Of a stretch of 54,453 bases of DNA, positions 17,171-26,283 are shown piece by piece (position 1 is the stretch's first letter; each line of letters opens with the position of its first letter). The notes below the pieces were generated by a model. It made no database searches. It was given only the letters and a program-made list of their open reading frames with translations, and was not told where the DNA came from. The position numbers and the translations under genes were made by a program. The stretch lies in contig NZ_NWMV01000056.1 in NCBI RefSeq assembly GCF_002837145.1, forward strand, positions 712 through 55,164, given 5' to 3'. Source of the DNA: Macromonas nakdongensis. GTDB lineage: Bacteria > Pseudomonadota > Gammaproteobacteria > Burkholderiales > Burkholderiaceae_C.

Positions 17171-18598
17171 TTGCACGCATCCATCGACACCCATGGCCTG
17201 GCCGAACAACACCGGCGCGGCGACCGGCTGATGCTGCTGGCCCTGCTGTTGTACGGCCTGACGGCGCTGGGCATTCTGGTGGGGTTCGAGCGCCCCGGTC
17301 TGAGCCTGACCCAGGGCGTGCTGTGGACCCTCGGCCTGGCCTTGCCGGGCCTGCTGGGCGCGGTGCTGGCCCAGGGCAGCCTGGCCTCGCGGCTGGCGAT
17401 GGCGTTTTCGCTGACCGCCCTGGTGGCACTCCAGATCCAGGCGAGCGCCGGCCTGCGCGAAGCCCACTTCGGCGTGTTCATCACCCTTGCGCTGCTGCTG
17501 GTGTACCTGGACTGGCGCCCCATCGTCTGGTCGGCGGCGCTGTTTGCGCTGCACCACCTGGGCTTTGACCGGCTGCAGGCCGCCGGCTGGGACCTGTACT
17601 GCCTGAACGAACCCAACCTGGGCCTGATCGTGGCGCACGCGGGTTACGTGGTCGCCCAGACAGCGTTCGAGGTGTACTTCGTCACCGGCCTGGCGCGCAG
17701 TGTGCGCAACAACGCCGAGGTGGCCCAGCTGGCCCAGCGCATGCAGGACCCGACCCACATCGTGCTGCGCGTCAGCGACCTGGCCGTGCGGGCACCGCTG
17801 GCCCAGGAACTCAAGGCGGTGCTGGCCCGCACCGCCGCTGCGGTGCAAACGGTGCGCGCCGCCGCCCAGGACATTCAGACCGCCAGCGGCGAAATCGCCA
17901 ACGGCAACCAGGACCTGAGCAACCGCACCGAACAGACCGCCAGCCACCTGCAACAGGCCGCCAGCAGCATGGAAGCCCTGACCCGCGCGGTGCGACAGAG
18001 CACCGAAGCGGCGCGCCAGGCCGACGGCATGGCCCGCAGCGCCGCCGAGGTCGCGGTGCGCGGGGGTGGCGTGGTCAACCAGGTGGTCAGCACCATGGAC
18101 GTGATCTCCGACAGCAGCCGCCAGATCGCCGACATCATCGGGGTGATCGACGGCATCGCCTTCCAGACCAACATCCTGGCCCTGAACGCGGCGGTGGAGG
18201 CCGCGCGCGCCGGCGAACAGGGGCGCGGCTTTGCGGTGGTGGCCGGCGAGGTGCGCAACCTGGCCCAGCGCAGCGCCCAGGCGGCCAAAGAGATCAAGGA
18301 CCTGATCAACGCCAGCGTGGCCAACGTGGAGGGCGGCAGCGCCCTGGTGCAGCAGGCCGGCAGCACGATGCAAGAGGTGGTCCGGAGCGTGCAGCAGGTC
18401 AGCGCCATCATCGCCGACATCAGCCACGGCTCGGTCGACCAGAGCGAGGGCCTGGCCCAGATCAGCGAAGCGGTGAACCGCCTGGACCAGATGACCCAGC
18501 AGAACGCCGCGCTGGTCGAAGAAAGCGCCGCGGCCGCCGCCAGCCTGCACGCCCAAGCCGAGCGGATGGCGCAGGCGGTCGAGGTTTTCCGGCTTTAA
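17171..18598 (+). CDS. Methyl-accepting chemotaxis protein with an integral-membrane sensor
   Basis: Chemoreceptor of 475 residues. TTG at 17171 is used ([14 protein letters not shown]), with GAGGGG five bases upstream; no better start is in frame. The N-terminal 175 residues form about five or six membrane helices with little periplasmic sequence and several membrane histidines (H99 in REAHF, H128-H129 in LHHLGF, H156). There is no recognisable HAMP or Tar-type ligand domain. From about 215 on it is a cytoplasmic signalling coil, with the tip [42 protein letters not shown] near 297-338. It lacks a C-terminal receptor-methylase tether pentapeptide. The signal is unknown; the setting suggests light, redox or membrane-state sensing. 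Confidence 0.9.
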   Translation: MHASIDTHGLAEQHRRGDRLMLLALLLYGLTALGILVGFERPGLSLTQGVLWTLGLALPGLLGAVLAQGSLASRLAMAFSLTALVALQIQASAGLREAHFGVFITLALLLVYLDWRPIVWSAALFALHHLGFDRLQAAGWDLYCLNEPNLGLIVAHAGYVVAQTAFEVYFVTGLARSVRNNAEVAQLAQRMQDPTHIVLRVSDLAVRAPLAQELKAVLARTAAAVQTVRAAAQDIQTASGEIANGNQDLSNRTEQTASHLQQAASSMEALTRAVRQSTEAARQADGMARSAAEVAVRGGGVVNQVVSTMDVISDSSRQIADIIGVIDGIAFQTNILALNAAVEAARAGEQGRGFAVVAGEVRNLAQRSAQAAKEIKDLINASVANVEGGSALVQQAGSTMQEVVRSVQQVSAIIADISHGSVDQSEGLAQISEAVNRLDQMTQQNAALVEESAAAAASLHAQAERMAQAVEVFRL

Positions 18599-18611
18599 AT
18601 CTGCTCCCACC

Positions 18612-19067
18612 ATGTCTGTCACCACCCCCCTCCCGCGCAGCGTGGCCTGGCTGGGCCACGGCGGCCTGCTGCCCTTCCTCGCCCTGGCGGGCCTGGTCGC
18701 CCTGGACCCGTCCCGGCAGTCGTTGTGGACCCTGGCCCTGGTGGCCTACGGCGCCGTCATTCTGAGTTTTGTGGGGGCGCTGCATTGGGCGTTTGCCATG
18801 CTGCTGCCCGACCTGCCGGCAGACACCCGCGGCCGGATGTACGCGTGGAGCACCCTGCCGGCTTTGATGGGGTGGGTCGCCGTCTGGCTCGGCTGGCCGC
18901 TGGCGGTGGCCTGTTTGGTGCCCGGCCTGGTGCTGCACTACCTGCAGGATCGCCGCCTGGTCGCGCGTACCGCGCTGCCCACTTGGTACCTGCCCCTGCG
19001 CGGTCGCCTGACCGCCGTGGCCTGCATCGCCCTGACACTGGCCTGGCTGGCGAGCACACTGGGCTGA
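18612..19067 (+). CDS. DUF3429 family membrane protein
   Basis: Small inner-membrane protein, 151 residues from ATG 18612, with about four membrane helices. Seen: an N-terminal helix GLLPFLALAGLVAL, the block YGAVILSFVGALHWAFAM that typifies DUF3429 proteins, then LPALMGWVAVWLGWPLAVACL and a final helix. No biochemical function is established for the family. It follows the chemoreceptor by 13 bases on the same strand, so they are likely co-transcribed. It converges on the kinase-BLUF gene, from which it is separated by 18 bases. Confidence 0.8.
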   Translation: MSVTTPLPRSVAWLGHGGLLPFLALAGLVALDPSRQSLWTLALVAYGAVILSFVGALHWAFAMLLPDLPADTRGRMYAWSTLPALMGWVAVWLGWPLAVACLVPGLVLHYLQDRRLVARTALPTWYLPLRGRLTAVACIALTLAWLASTLG

Positions 19068-19085
19068 CTGGCGACGAGCGCCGGC

Positions 19086-20303
19086 TCAGGCGCCGGCGGG
19101 GTCCGGCCGCCGGGTCATGTGCTCGGCAAAGTTCAGCAGCAGCCGCAAACCGGGTTGCTGGGCGCCGTCGGCACCCCAGCGCGCGGCCAGGGCCTGGCGC
19201 AGCCCCTCCAACCTGTCGCCCTGCATCCCGGAAATATCGGCCAGGCCCATGTCCCAGTCGTCAAAATAACGCCGGTCGGTCTCGCCCTGCACGTGCACGT
19301 ACAGGTGGCGGTGCAGACTGGAGCGGCGCACCCGTTCCATCACGCGCTCCAGCCCTTGCGCCGGCCCTTCGAGGTACTGGAAAAAATTGCCGTCGTGGTA
19401 GAGCAAGAGCCCGGTCACGCCGACCTCGCGGTTGAAGGCCTTGGCACGGGCCACCAGCGCCGCCAGTTCGTCCGCGGTCAGGGGCTGTACCGCGTGGCTG
19501 TCGTAGGTCAAGGCCATCAGCCGCGCGGGATCGGGCGCCACCACCGGCCCCGGCGCGGCGGGCGCGGCGGCCTGCTCGGGCAAGGTGGCGCGGGGCAGCT
19601 CCACCCAGAACTCCGACCCCACGCCCTCGGTGCTGCGCAAACCCATGTCGCCGGCCATCTGACGGGCGATGCGGCGCGCCAGCGTCAGGCCGATGCCGGT
19701 GCCCCCGACTTCGCCCCCCTCGGCCGCCCCACGCTGGAAAGGCTCGAACACCGCGGCCTGGTGCTGTGGCGGGATGCCCTGCCCGGTGTCCTGCACCGAC
19801 AAGCGGACCCGCCCGCCCGGCCACTCGGCGGCACACAGGACAACGTGACCACCCGGGCGGTTGTATTTGATGGCGTTGGACAGGAGGTTCTGCAGCACCT
19901 GGTGCAGGCGCTGCGGGTCGGCCAGCACCCCCAGGCGAGGCACCTGGGACCGCATCGCCACCCGGCGCGCGTCGGCCAGGGGCGCCAACTGCCGCAGGCA
20001 GGCGTCGACGGCGGCCTGCAGGTCCACCGGCGCGATCTGCAGGACCGCATGCCCGGACTCCAGCTTGTTCAGGTCCAGCAGTTCGTTGATCAGCGACAGC
20101 AACTGCTGACCGGCTTTTTCAATTTCCCCCACGCTGTCGGCCTGCGAAGGGCTCAGAGGCTCCAGCCGCAGCAACTGGGTGAAGCCCAGAATGGCGCTCA
20201 TCGGAGTCCGCAACTCGTGGGACACCGAGGCCAGAAACTCACGGCTCACCGCCCCAGGGACCTGGGTCGGGTCAAGATCAGAACGTCCGGAGGGAGAAAG
20301 CAT
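19086..20303 (-). CDS. Soluble histidine kinase with C-terminal BLUF domain
   Basis: Predicted blue-light-responsive sensor kinase of 405 residues with a reversed domain order. ATG 20303 (MLSPSGRSDLDPTQV) has AAAGG upstream. A HisKA dimerisation helix begins almost at once, with the phospho-acceptor His29 in SVSHELRTP. The HATPase follows: N box NLLSNAIKY near 140, QDTGQGIPP near 171, GGTGIGL near 200. A Pro/Ala linker (about 243-258) leads to a BLUF domain (about 261-355). Flavin residues Tyr267, Asn291, Gln309, Trp350 and Met352 keep the AppA spacing of 24, 18, 41 and 2. No membrane helix, receiver or other sensor domain is present, and no cognate response regulator is adjacent. Confidence 0.92.
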   Translation of the reverse strand: MLSPSGRSDLDPTQVPGAVSREFLASVSHELRTPMSAILGFTQLLRLEPLSPSQADSVGEIEKAGQQLLSLINELLDLNKLESGHAVLQIAPVDLQAAVDACLRQLAPLADARRVAMRSQVPRLGVLADPQRLHQVLQNLLSNAIKYNRPGGHVVLCAAEWPGGRVRLSVQDTGQGIPPQHQAAVFEPFQRGAAEGGEVGGTGIGLTLARRIARQMAGDMGLRSTEGVGSEFWVELPRATLPEQAAAPAAPGPVVAPDPARLMALTYDSHAVQPLTADELAALVARAKAFNREVGVTGLLLYHDGNFFQYLEGPAQGLERVMERVRRSSLHRHLYVHVQGETDRRYFDDWDMGLADISGMQGDRLEGLRQALAARWGADGAQQPGLRLLLNFAEHMTRRPDPAGA

Positions 20304-20513
20304 GCCGTGACCTTTCTGCCCGCCATGGACGGGCCCACACAGCGGTTGACGAGCCTGTCACGGCGACACACGCATGGGCTTGGTGCAGACCCCGCCACGC
20401 GACGACAAATGAGATATTCCGAACATTGAAATTCGCCCCGGACTGCTGTCGTGCACCCCACTGAAGCGAGCCAGACCCGCCTGCAGAGCGAATTCGTCTT
20501 TAAATCAACGGTT

Positions 20514-20589
20514 TGGCGCGGCTGGCGGGGATCGAACCCACGACCCTCGGCTTCGGAGGCCGATACTCTATCCACTGAGCTACAGCCGC
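20514..20589 (-). tRNA. tRNA-Arg (anticodon CCG)
   Basis: The reverse strand folds as a complete 76-nt tRNA. The acceptor stem is GCGGCTG (20589-20583) with CAGCCGC (20524-20518). There is a D arm TAGCTCAGTGGATAGAGTA, anticodon loop CTCCGAA with anticodon CCG, T arm GGTTCGATCC, discriminator G, and an encoded CCA end (20516-20514). It reads CGG codons, which are frequent in this high-GC genome. Confidence 0.97.
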
Positions 20590-20609
20590 ACACAGAACAA
20601 CTTACAGAC

Positions 20610-20615
20610 ATTCTA
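20610..20615 (-). promoter_or_regulatory. -10 element of the tRNA-Arg promoter
   Basis: TAGAAT on the reverse strand, about 20 bases before the mature tRNA 5' end. No good -35 hexamer is visible in the GC-rich sequence behind it. Assignment rests on position and the -10 match. Confidence 0.4.
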
Positions 20616-20667
20616 GCAGCCCACGCCCTGCTGCCCCGGGTTTGCCGCCCCCGGGAGTGGGGACGGC

Positions 20668-20673
20668 TATAAT
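20668..20673 (+). promoter_or_regulatory. -10 element of the cytochrome c5 promoter
   Basis: A perfect TATAAT about 70 bases before the cytochrome start codon. The best -35-like sequence (TTGCCG at 20642) is 20 bases away, which is long, so another -35 or an activator may be involved. Confidence 0.45.
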
Positions 20674-20741
20674 CCACGATTGCCCGGCGCCTTAGCGCCC
20701 GCAGGCGCACCTTCTCAGCACCCGTCCCTACCGAGGAAACC

Positions 20742-21260
20742 ATGAGCGACAACGCGCACGACTCCCACACCGGTCCGATCAAGACGCCCAAGCAACTGCT
20801 TTGGACTTCTTTCTTCTCTTTCGTGCTGCCCGTGTTTCTCATCATCGGCCTGGTGTTTTACGTCACCCGGGCCGACAAGCCCGCGGCAGGCGCGGTGAAC
20901 ACCGAATTGGCCACGGCCCAGCGCATCCAGCGCGTGGGTGCGGTGGAACTGCGCGACGCCAACCGCCCGCTGCAGGCCGGCGCCGACGTGTACAAAGCCC
21001 AATGCGCAGCCTGCCACGATGCCGGCATGGTCGGCGCCCCCAAGTTCGGCTCCGCCGGTGAATGGGCCCCGCGCATTCGGACCGGCTTTGACAGCCTGGT
21101 CCAGTCGGCCCTCAAAGGCAAGGGCGCCATGGGCGCACAAGGTGGCGGCGCCTTCGAAGACCTGGAAATCGCCCGGGCCGTGGCCCACATGGCGAACGCA
21201 GGTGGCGCTTCCTTCCCCGAGCCGGCGGCCCCCGCTCAGGCCGAAAAGCCGGCCCAGTGA
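20742..21260 (+). CDS. Membrane-anchored c-type cytochrome, cytochrome c5 family
   Basis: Periplasmic monohaem electron carrier, 172 residues. An uncleaved N-terminal membrane helix (WTSFFSFVLPVFLIIGLVFY, residues 21-40) anchors a haem domain with C88-A-A-C91-H92 as the binding motif. Met130 in KGAMGAQGG is the likely sixth haem ligand. The tail is Pro/Ala-rich. The short KAQCAACHDAGMVGAPKFG region is typical of c5-type cytochromes in betaproteobacteria, which pass electrons to terminal oxidases. It starts at ATG 20742 with a GAGG ribosome site, has a TATAAT upstream and a strong terminator just after its stop, so it is monocistronic. Confidence 0.9.
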   Translation: MSDNAHDSHTGPIKTPKQLLWTSFFSFVLPVFLIIGLVFYVTRADKPAAGAVNTELATAQRIQRVGAVELRDANRPLQAGADVYKAQCAACHDAGMVGAPKFGSAGEWAPRIRTGFDSLVQSALKGKGAMGAQGGGAFEDLEIARAVAHMANAGGASFPEPAAPAQAEKPAQ

Positions 21261-21280
21261 CCCCCTGACGCCTCCCGTCC

Positions 21281-21308
21281 AAAAGCCCAGCAGACGCTGG
21301 GCTTTTTT
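21281..21308 (+). terminator. Rho-independent terminator after cytochrome c5
   Basis: AAAAGCCCAGC (21281-21291), a four-base loop AGAC, then GCTGGGCTTTTTT. The stem is perfect with a T-run on the plus strand and an A-run on the other side, so it can also stop the convergent gene that ends at 21312. Confidence 0.92.
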
Positions 21309-21311
21309 GCG

Positions 21312-21863
21312 TCAGCAGACGCTGCCGCGCTCACCGCTTGGGCTCAGCACGCAAGTGCCCAGTTCGGGCAATGACGCGAACGGGCATTCCTGCGGCGTCC
21401 ACCGGCCGGACTCCACCGCTTCGGCCGCCCAGTGCATGTCCAGCGTGTGCACCACGCCCAGGCCCAGGTCCGTGACGAGGTACAGGTGGCCCTGCTCGTC
21501 CAGCCAGCTGGACCGGTACACGGCCGGCTGGCCCGTGTGGCTGCTGACGCCCCCCTCCGGTGACAGGCGCCACACCCAGGGCGCCCGCTCCAGCTCCACA
21601 TACACCCGCTGCGGCCCGTTCTGGAAAAACCAGCGCCCGCGCTCGTCGCAGCCGTAATTGCGCTCGATGAACTCGATCAGCTTGCGGTGCCTCAGCTCGC
21701 TGCCCCGGCTCTGCGGCGTGGCCCCCGGCCCCGCAAACGGTCCGGCCGCCTGCGCGGCGTCGTCGCGCATCCACCAGCGCCCACGGGCATCCAGGCCCAG
21801 CCAGCCATAACAATCGGGCACGTTCGGCCACTTGGCCATCGCGGCCTTGACGATGTCGTCCAT
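21312..21863 (-). CDS. DUF2946-like protein of unknown function
   Basis: Soluble 183-residue protein from ATG 21863 (MDDIVKAAMAKWPNVPDCYGW), chosen because AGGAG lies upstream and the Burkholderiales relatives begin this way. The protein is rich in aromatic residues: WLGLDARGRWWMRDD, then RHRKLIEFIERNYG and GRWFFQNGPQRVYVELE in the middle. From memory this pattern matches proteins labelled DUF2946 in this order; that link was not checked. It contains no membrane helix or signal peptide. It follows the YheT-like hydrolase by two bases and ends at the shared terminator. Confidence 0.7.
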   Translation of the reverse strand: MDDIVKAAMAKWPNVPDCYGWLGLDARGRWWMRDDAAQAAGPFAGPGATPQSRGSELRHRKLIEFIERNYGCDERGRWFFQNGPQRVYVELERAPWVWRLSPEGGVSSHTGQPAVYRSSWLDEQGHLYLVTDLGLGVVHTLDMHWAAEAVESGRWTPQECPFASLPELGTCVLSPSGERGSVC

Positions 21864-21865
21864 GT

Positions 21866-22879
21866 TCACACTCCTGCGGCGTCGCGCAACCAGTCGCACA
21901 CCCGCCCCGGCATGCCCAACACATGGCCCGGCCAACCCGGGCTTCCGCGGCTTTCACAAAATCCCACGTGCCCACCGTGCACCGGCTGCCACAGGGTCAC
22001 CCAGGGCCCCACCGCGTCGGGCCGAGGCAGGCTCGACACCGGCACGAACGGATCGTTGCGCGCGTTCAGCACCAGGGCCGGCAGGCGCACCTCGGCCAAC
22101 CGCGGTTTCGCCGCGGCCCGCCGCCAGTAGTCCTCGGTGCCCGCAAAGCCGTGCAAGGGGCCGGTGAAGGCGTCGTCAAAGGCGTACAGCGTGCGGGCCC
22201 GGCGCACGGTCTCCAGGTCAAACAGACCCGGGTACTGCCGCCACTTGGCCTCGGCTTTCTGCAACATGGTGCGCAAGAACATGCGCGCATACACCCAGCG
22301 GTTGAAGCCGCGGTCGATGGCCGCACCCGCAGCGCCCAGGTCCAAAGGCGCCGACACCGCGGCCAGCGCCCGCACCCGGTGCGCAGCCTGCTGCCCTGCC
22401 TCTTGGGCCCAGCGCATCAAGGCGTTGCCGCCCAGCGACACCCCCACTGCGAGCAAGGGGCGCCCCGGGAATCGCTCGCGGAACTGGCCCAGCATCCAGT
22501 CGATTTCCGCGTGATCGCCCGAGTGGTAGGCCCGTGGCGCCAGGTTGATTTCGCCCGAACAGCCGCGAAAATGCGGCACCGCCATGTCCCAGTCGCGGGC
22601 CTGCGCCTGCACCGCGAAGGCCTGGGCGTAGTGGCTGGCCGAGGAGCCCTCTAACCCGTGGAACACCACCAGCACAGGCCGTGCCGGGGCCGGCTCCGGG
22701 GTCGAGGCCCTGATCACCTGGTCCACATCGATGAAATCGCCATCCGGCGTGTACCAACGCTGCCGCACCCAGCGCGGTGCCACACCGCCGTGTGGCTGCG
22801 CCCACAAGGCCGACCAGATGGTCTGCGCGTTCCCGCCAGGCAACCACCACGGGTGCGGCCACGGCCCCGCCTCGTCCAT
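21866..22879 (-). CDS. YheT family alpha/beta hydrolase
   Basis: Predicted cytoplasmic esterase or hydrolase, 337 residues, starting MDEAGPWPHPWWLPGGNAQTI at ATG 22879. Seen: the family opening PGGNAQTIW, an oxyanion region VVFHGLEGSSASHYAQ near residue 75, the nucleophile elbow GVSLGGN near 145, the acid in NARNDPFVP near 262 and the final His in VHGGHVGF near 290. Length and motif order agree with YheT/YMC2-type hydrolases, whose substrates are poorly known. Its ATG shares one base with the TGA of the SnoaL-like gene, and it runs into the DUF2946-like gene, so the three form an operon. Confidence 0.87.
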   Translation of the reverse strand: MDEAGPWPHPWWLPGGNAQTIWSALWAQPHGGVAPRWVRQRWYTPDGDFIDVDQVIRASTPEPAPARPVLVVFHGLEGSSASHYAQAFAVQAQARDWDMAVPHFRGCSGEINLAPRAYHSGDHAEIDWMLGQFRERFPGRPLLAVGVSLGGNALMRWAQEAGQQAAHRVRALAAVSAPLDLGAAGAAIDRGFNRWVYARMFLRTMLQKAEAKWRQYPGLFDLETVRRARTLYAFDDAFTGPLHGFAGTEDYWRRAAAKPRLAEVRLPALVLNARNDPFVPVSSLPRPDAVGPWVTLWQPVHGGHVGFCESRGSPGWPGHVLGMPGRVCDWLRDAAGV

Positions 22880-23319
22880 CAGTGCAAGGTGCCGTTGGAC
22901 AGCGGCATGTGCGCCTCGGGTATCGGCGTGGCCGCCGGGCTGGCGTGGTGCACCACCAGGCGCCATCCTTTGGCCGTACGGGCGTACACATGGGTCGCAT
23001 TCACCACCGCCTGCGACAAGCCGTCGTCGGTCGGCACATCGACCCGCTCCACCACGCTGTGGACCGCCAGATGGCCTACCGCGGCGCGGTGCACCACCTC
23101 GGCCCGCACCGCGATCGGTCCGCGCTCGAACATGCGGGCAAACGCCTCCCGGATGGCCGCCAAACCGACCAGGCGCGGCCCCGCCGGGTGCACGCACACC
23201 GGCTCCTCGTCGTCGATCCAACAGGCCATCAGGGCCTCCACATCGCCCAGGTGCAGGGCTTCGTAAAAAGCGTGCTCGACATCGTCCACGCTGGTGTCGG
23301 GGGGCAAGGGGCGTCGCAT
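22879..23319 (-). CDS. SnoaL/NTF2-like protein
   Basis: Small cone-shaped-fold protein, 146 residues. The ATG at 23319 (MRRPLPPDTSVDDVEHAFYEALH) has AAGGGG upstream; a start further upstream would run through the ATP synthase terminator. Seen: the NTF2-like pattern VEHAFYEALHLGDVEALMACW, the PAGPRLVGLAAIREAF middle and a closing GWRLVVHHASP strand. Such proteins act as small isomerases or hydrolases, or only bind ligands; there is no evidence here for a reaction. Translationally coupled to the hydrolase (TGATG). Confidence 0.8.
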   Translation of the reverse strand: MRRPLPPDTSVDDVEHAFYEALHLGDVEALMACWIDDEEPVCVHPAGPRLVGLAAIREAFARMFERGPIAVRAEVVHRAAVGHLAVHSVVERVDVPTDDGLSQAVVNATHVYARTAKGWRLVVHHASPAATPIPEAHMPLSNGTLH

Positions 23320-23340
23320 ACCCCTTATTGTGCACGGACG

Positions 23341-23369
23341 AAAAAAAACCGCCTCCAAAGAGGCGGTTT
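23341..23369 (-). terminator. Terminator of the ATP synthase operon
   Basis: On the reverse strand AAACCGCCTC, loop TTTG, GAGGCGGTTT followed by more T residues (nine in all), 24 bases after the atpC stop. A perfect 10-bp stem with a strong U-tract. Confidence 0.95.
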
Positions 23370-23392
23370 CTGCGAAGCGCAGCCCGGGGGCG

Positions 23393-23809
23393 TCACTTCT
23401 TCTGGCGGTACTTGCGCAGGGCGGCAATCTGCGCCGCCATGACCGCGAGTTCCGACGTGGCCTTGGCCAGATCGACGTCGCTCTTGGCGTTTTTCAGCGC
23501 TTCCTCGGCAGCCTTGCGGGCTTCGGTGGCCTTGGCTTCGTCCAGGTCCTTGCCGCGGATGGCGGTGTCGCTCAACACGGTCACCACCTTGGGCTGCACC
23601 TCGAGGATGCCACCGGCCACGAACACGAACTCCTCGCCGCCGTCGGCTTTCTCGATCCGCACCGCGCCCGGCCGGATGCGGGTGATCAGCGGGATGTGGC
23701 CGGGCAGAATGCCCAGCTCGCCCGACTCACCCGGCAACGCCACAAACTTGGCAGGCCCGCTGAAGATCGACTCTTCGGCACTCACCACCTCGACTTGTAT
23801 CGTGCTCAT
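23393..23809 (-). CDS. atpC: ATP synthase F1 epsilon subunit
   Basis: Central-stalk subunit that couples gamma rotation to the c-ring and inhibits ATP hydrolysis. The 138-residue product begins [18 protein letters not shown]. Tandem ATGs occur at 23812 and 23809; the second is taken because AGGAG is then five bases away. The N-terminal beta sandwich ([19 protein letters not shown]) and the C-terminal two-helix tail ([19 protein letters not shown]) are both present. Last gene of the operon, separated from atpD by an unusual structured spacer. Confidence 0.96.
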   Translation of the reverse strand: MSTIQVEVVSAEESIFSGPAKFVALPGESGELGILPGHIPLITRIRPGAVRIEKADGGEEFVFVAGGILEVQPKVVTVLSDTAIRGKDLDEAKATEARKAAEEALKNAKSDVDLAKATSELAVMAAQIAALRKYRQKK

Positions 23810-23846
23810 CATTACTCCTAGTTGAATCTGAGTGAAAGCGAGTAGT

Positions 23847-23920
23847 CGGGTGCCTGGCTAGGCGCCGCGCACAGCCGTACAAGGGGGTACGGCGAGCACG
23901 GCAACGACGCCAGGCGCCCG
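23847..23920. repeat. Nested inverted repeat between atpD and atpC
   Basis: Outer arms CGGGTGCCTGGC (23847-23858) and GCCAGGCGCCCG (23909-23920) pair at 11 of 12 positions. Inside them GCCGTAC (23874-23880) and GTACGGC (23887-23893) pair perfectly around a six-base loop. The 122-base spacer is much longer than others at this end of the operon. There is no T-run, so it is not a standard terminator. Confidence 0.7.
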
Positions 23921-23931
23921 AATACGAAGCT

Positions 23932-25359
<1,428 letters not shown>

Positions 25360-25381
25360 CTAAATTCTTGAGTCCCCGGCC

Positions 25382-26251
25382 TCAGACGGCCGCGGCGCCT
25401 GCCACGATTTCCGACAACTCTTTGGTGATGCCGGCCTGACGGGTCTTGTTGTAGACCAGCTTCAGTTCGTTGATCACGTTGCCGGCGTTGTCGGTCGCGG
25501 CCTTCATGGCCACCATGCGCGCCGACTGCTCGGACGCCATGTTCTCGGCCACAGCCTGGTACACCTGGGCTTCCACGTAGCGGATCAGCAACTCGTCGAT
25601 CACGGTCTGCTGGTCCGGCTCGTAGATGTAGTCCCAATCGTGGCCGGCTTCACCGGTTTCCAGGTCCTGGGTGCTCAAGGGCAGCAGCTGTTGCACCACC
25701 GCCTCTTGCTTCATCGTGTTGATGAACTTGGTGTAGCACAGGTACACCGCGCTGATGCGACCTTCGGTGTAAGCATCGAGCAGCACCTTGACCGGACCGA
25801 TCAGCTTGTCGAGGTGCGGCGTGTCGCCCAGACCGGTGACCTGCGACACCACCTTTGCGCCGATGCGGTTCAAAAAGCCCAGGCCCTTGTTGCCGATGGC
25901 CACCGCTTCCGCGGTGTGGCCCTTGGCCTGCAGGTCCTTGAGCTGGTTCGTCACCTGGCGCAGCACGTTGGTGTTCATGCCGCCACACAGGCCCTTGTCG
26001 GTGGTCACCACGATCATGCCCGCCGTGGTGGCGTCGTCGTGGCTCACCATGAAGGGGTGCGTGTAGTCCGGGTTGGCACGGCTCAGGTTGGCAGCGATCT
26101 GGCGCACCTTCTCGCTGAACGGCCGGGCCATGCGCATGCGGTCCTGCGCCTTGCGCATTTTGGAGGCGGCCACCATTTCCATGGCTTTGGTGATCTTCTT
26201 GGTGTTTTCCACCGATTTGATCTTGCCGCGTATTTCCTTGCCTGCTGCCAT
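25382..26251 (-). CDS. atpG: ATP synthase F1 gamma subunit
   Basis: Rotating shaft of the F1 motor, 289 residues, starting [36 protein letters not shown]. That long N-terminal coiled-coil helix is diagnostic. The C-terminal partner helix includes [18 protein letters not shown] and [19 protein letters not shown]. The central Rossmann-like part has [10 protein letters not shown]. Located 32 bases downstream of atpA with a GGAG ribosome site. Confidence 0.97.
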   Translation of the reverse strand: MAAGKEIRGKIKSVENTKKITKAMEMVAASKMRKAQDRMRMARPFSEKVRQIAANLSRANPDYTHPFMVSHDDATTAGMIVVTTDKGLCGGMNTNVLRQVTNQLKDLQAKGHTAEAVAIGNKGLGFLNRIGAKVVSQVTGLGDTPHLDKLIGPVKVLLDAYTEGRISAVYLCYTKFINTMKQEAVVQQLLPLSTQDLETGEAGHDWDYIYEPDQQTVIDELLIRYVEAQVYQAVAENMASEQSARMVAMKAATDNAGNVINELKLVYNKTRQAGITKELSEIVAGAAAV

Positions 26252-26283
26252 TGATGCTCCTTAATCGGTCGCTCGCGCGCCGC

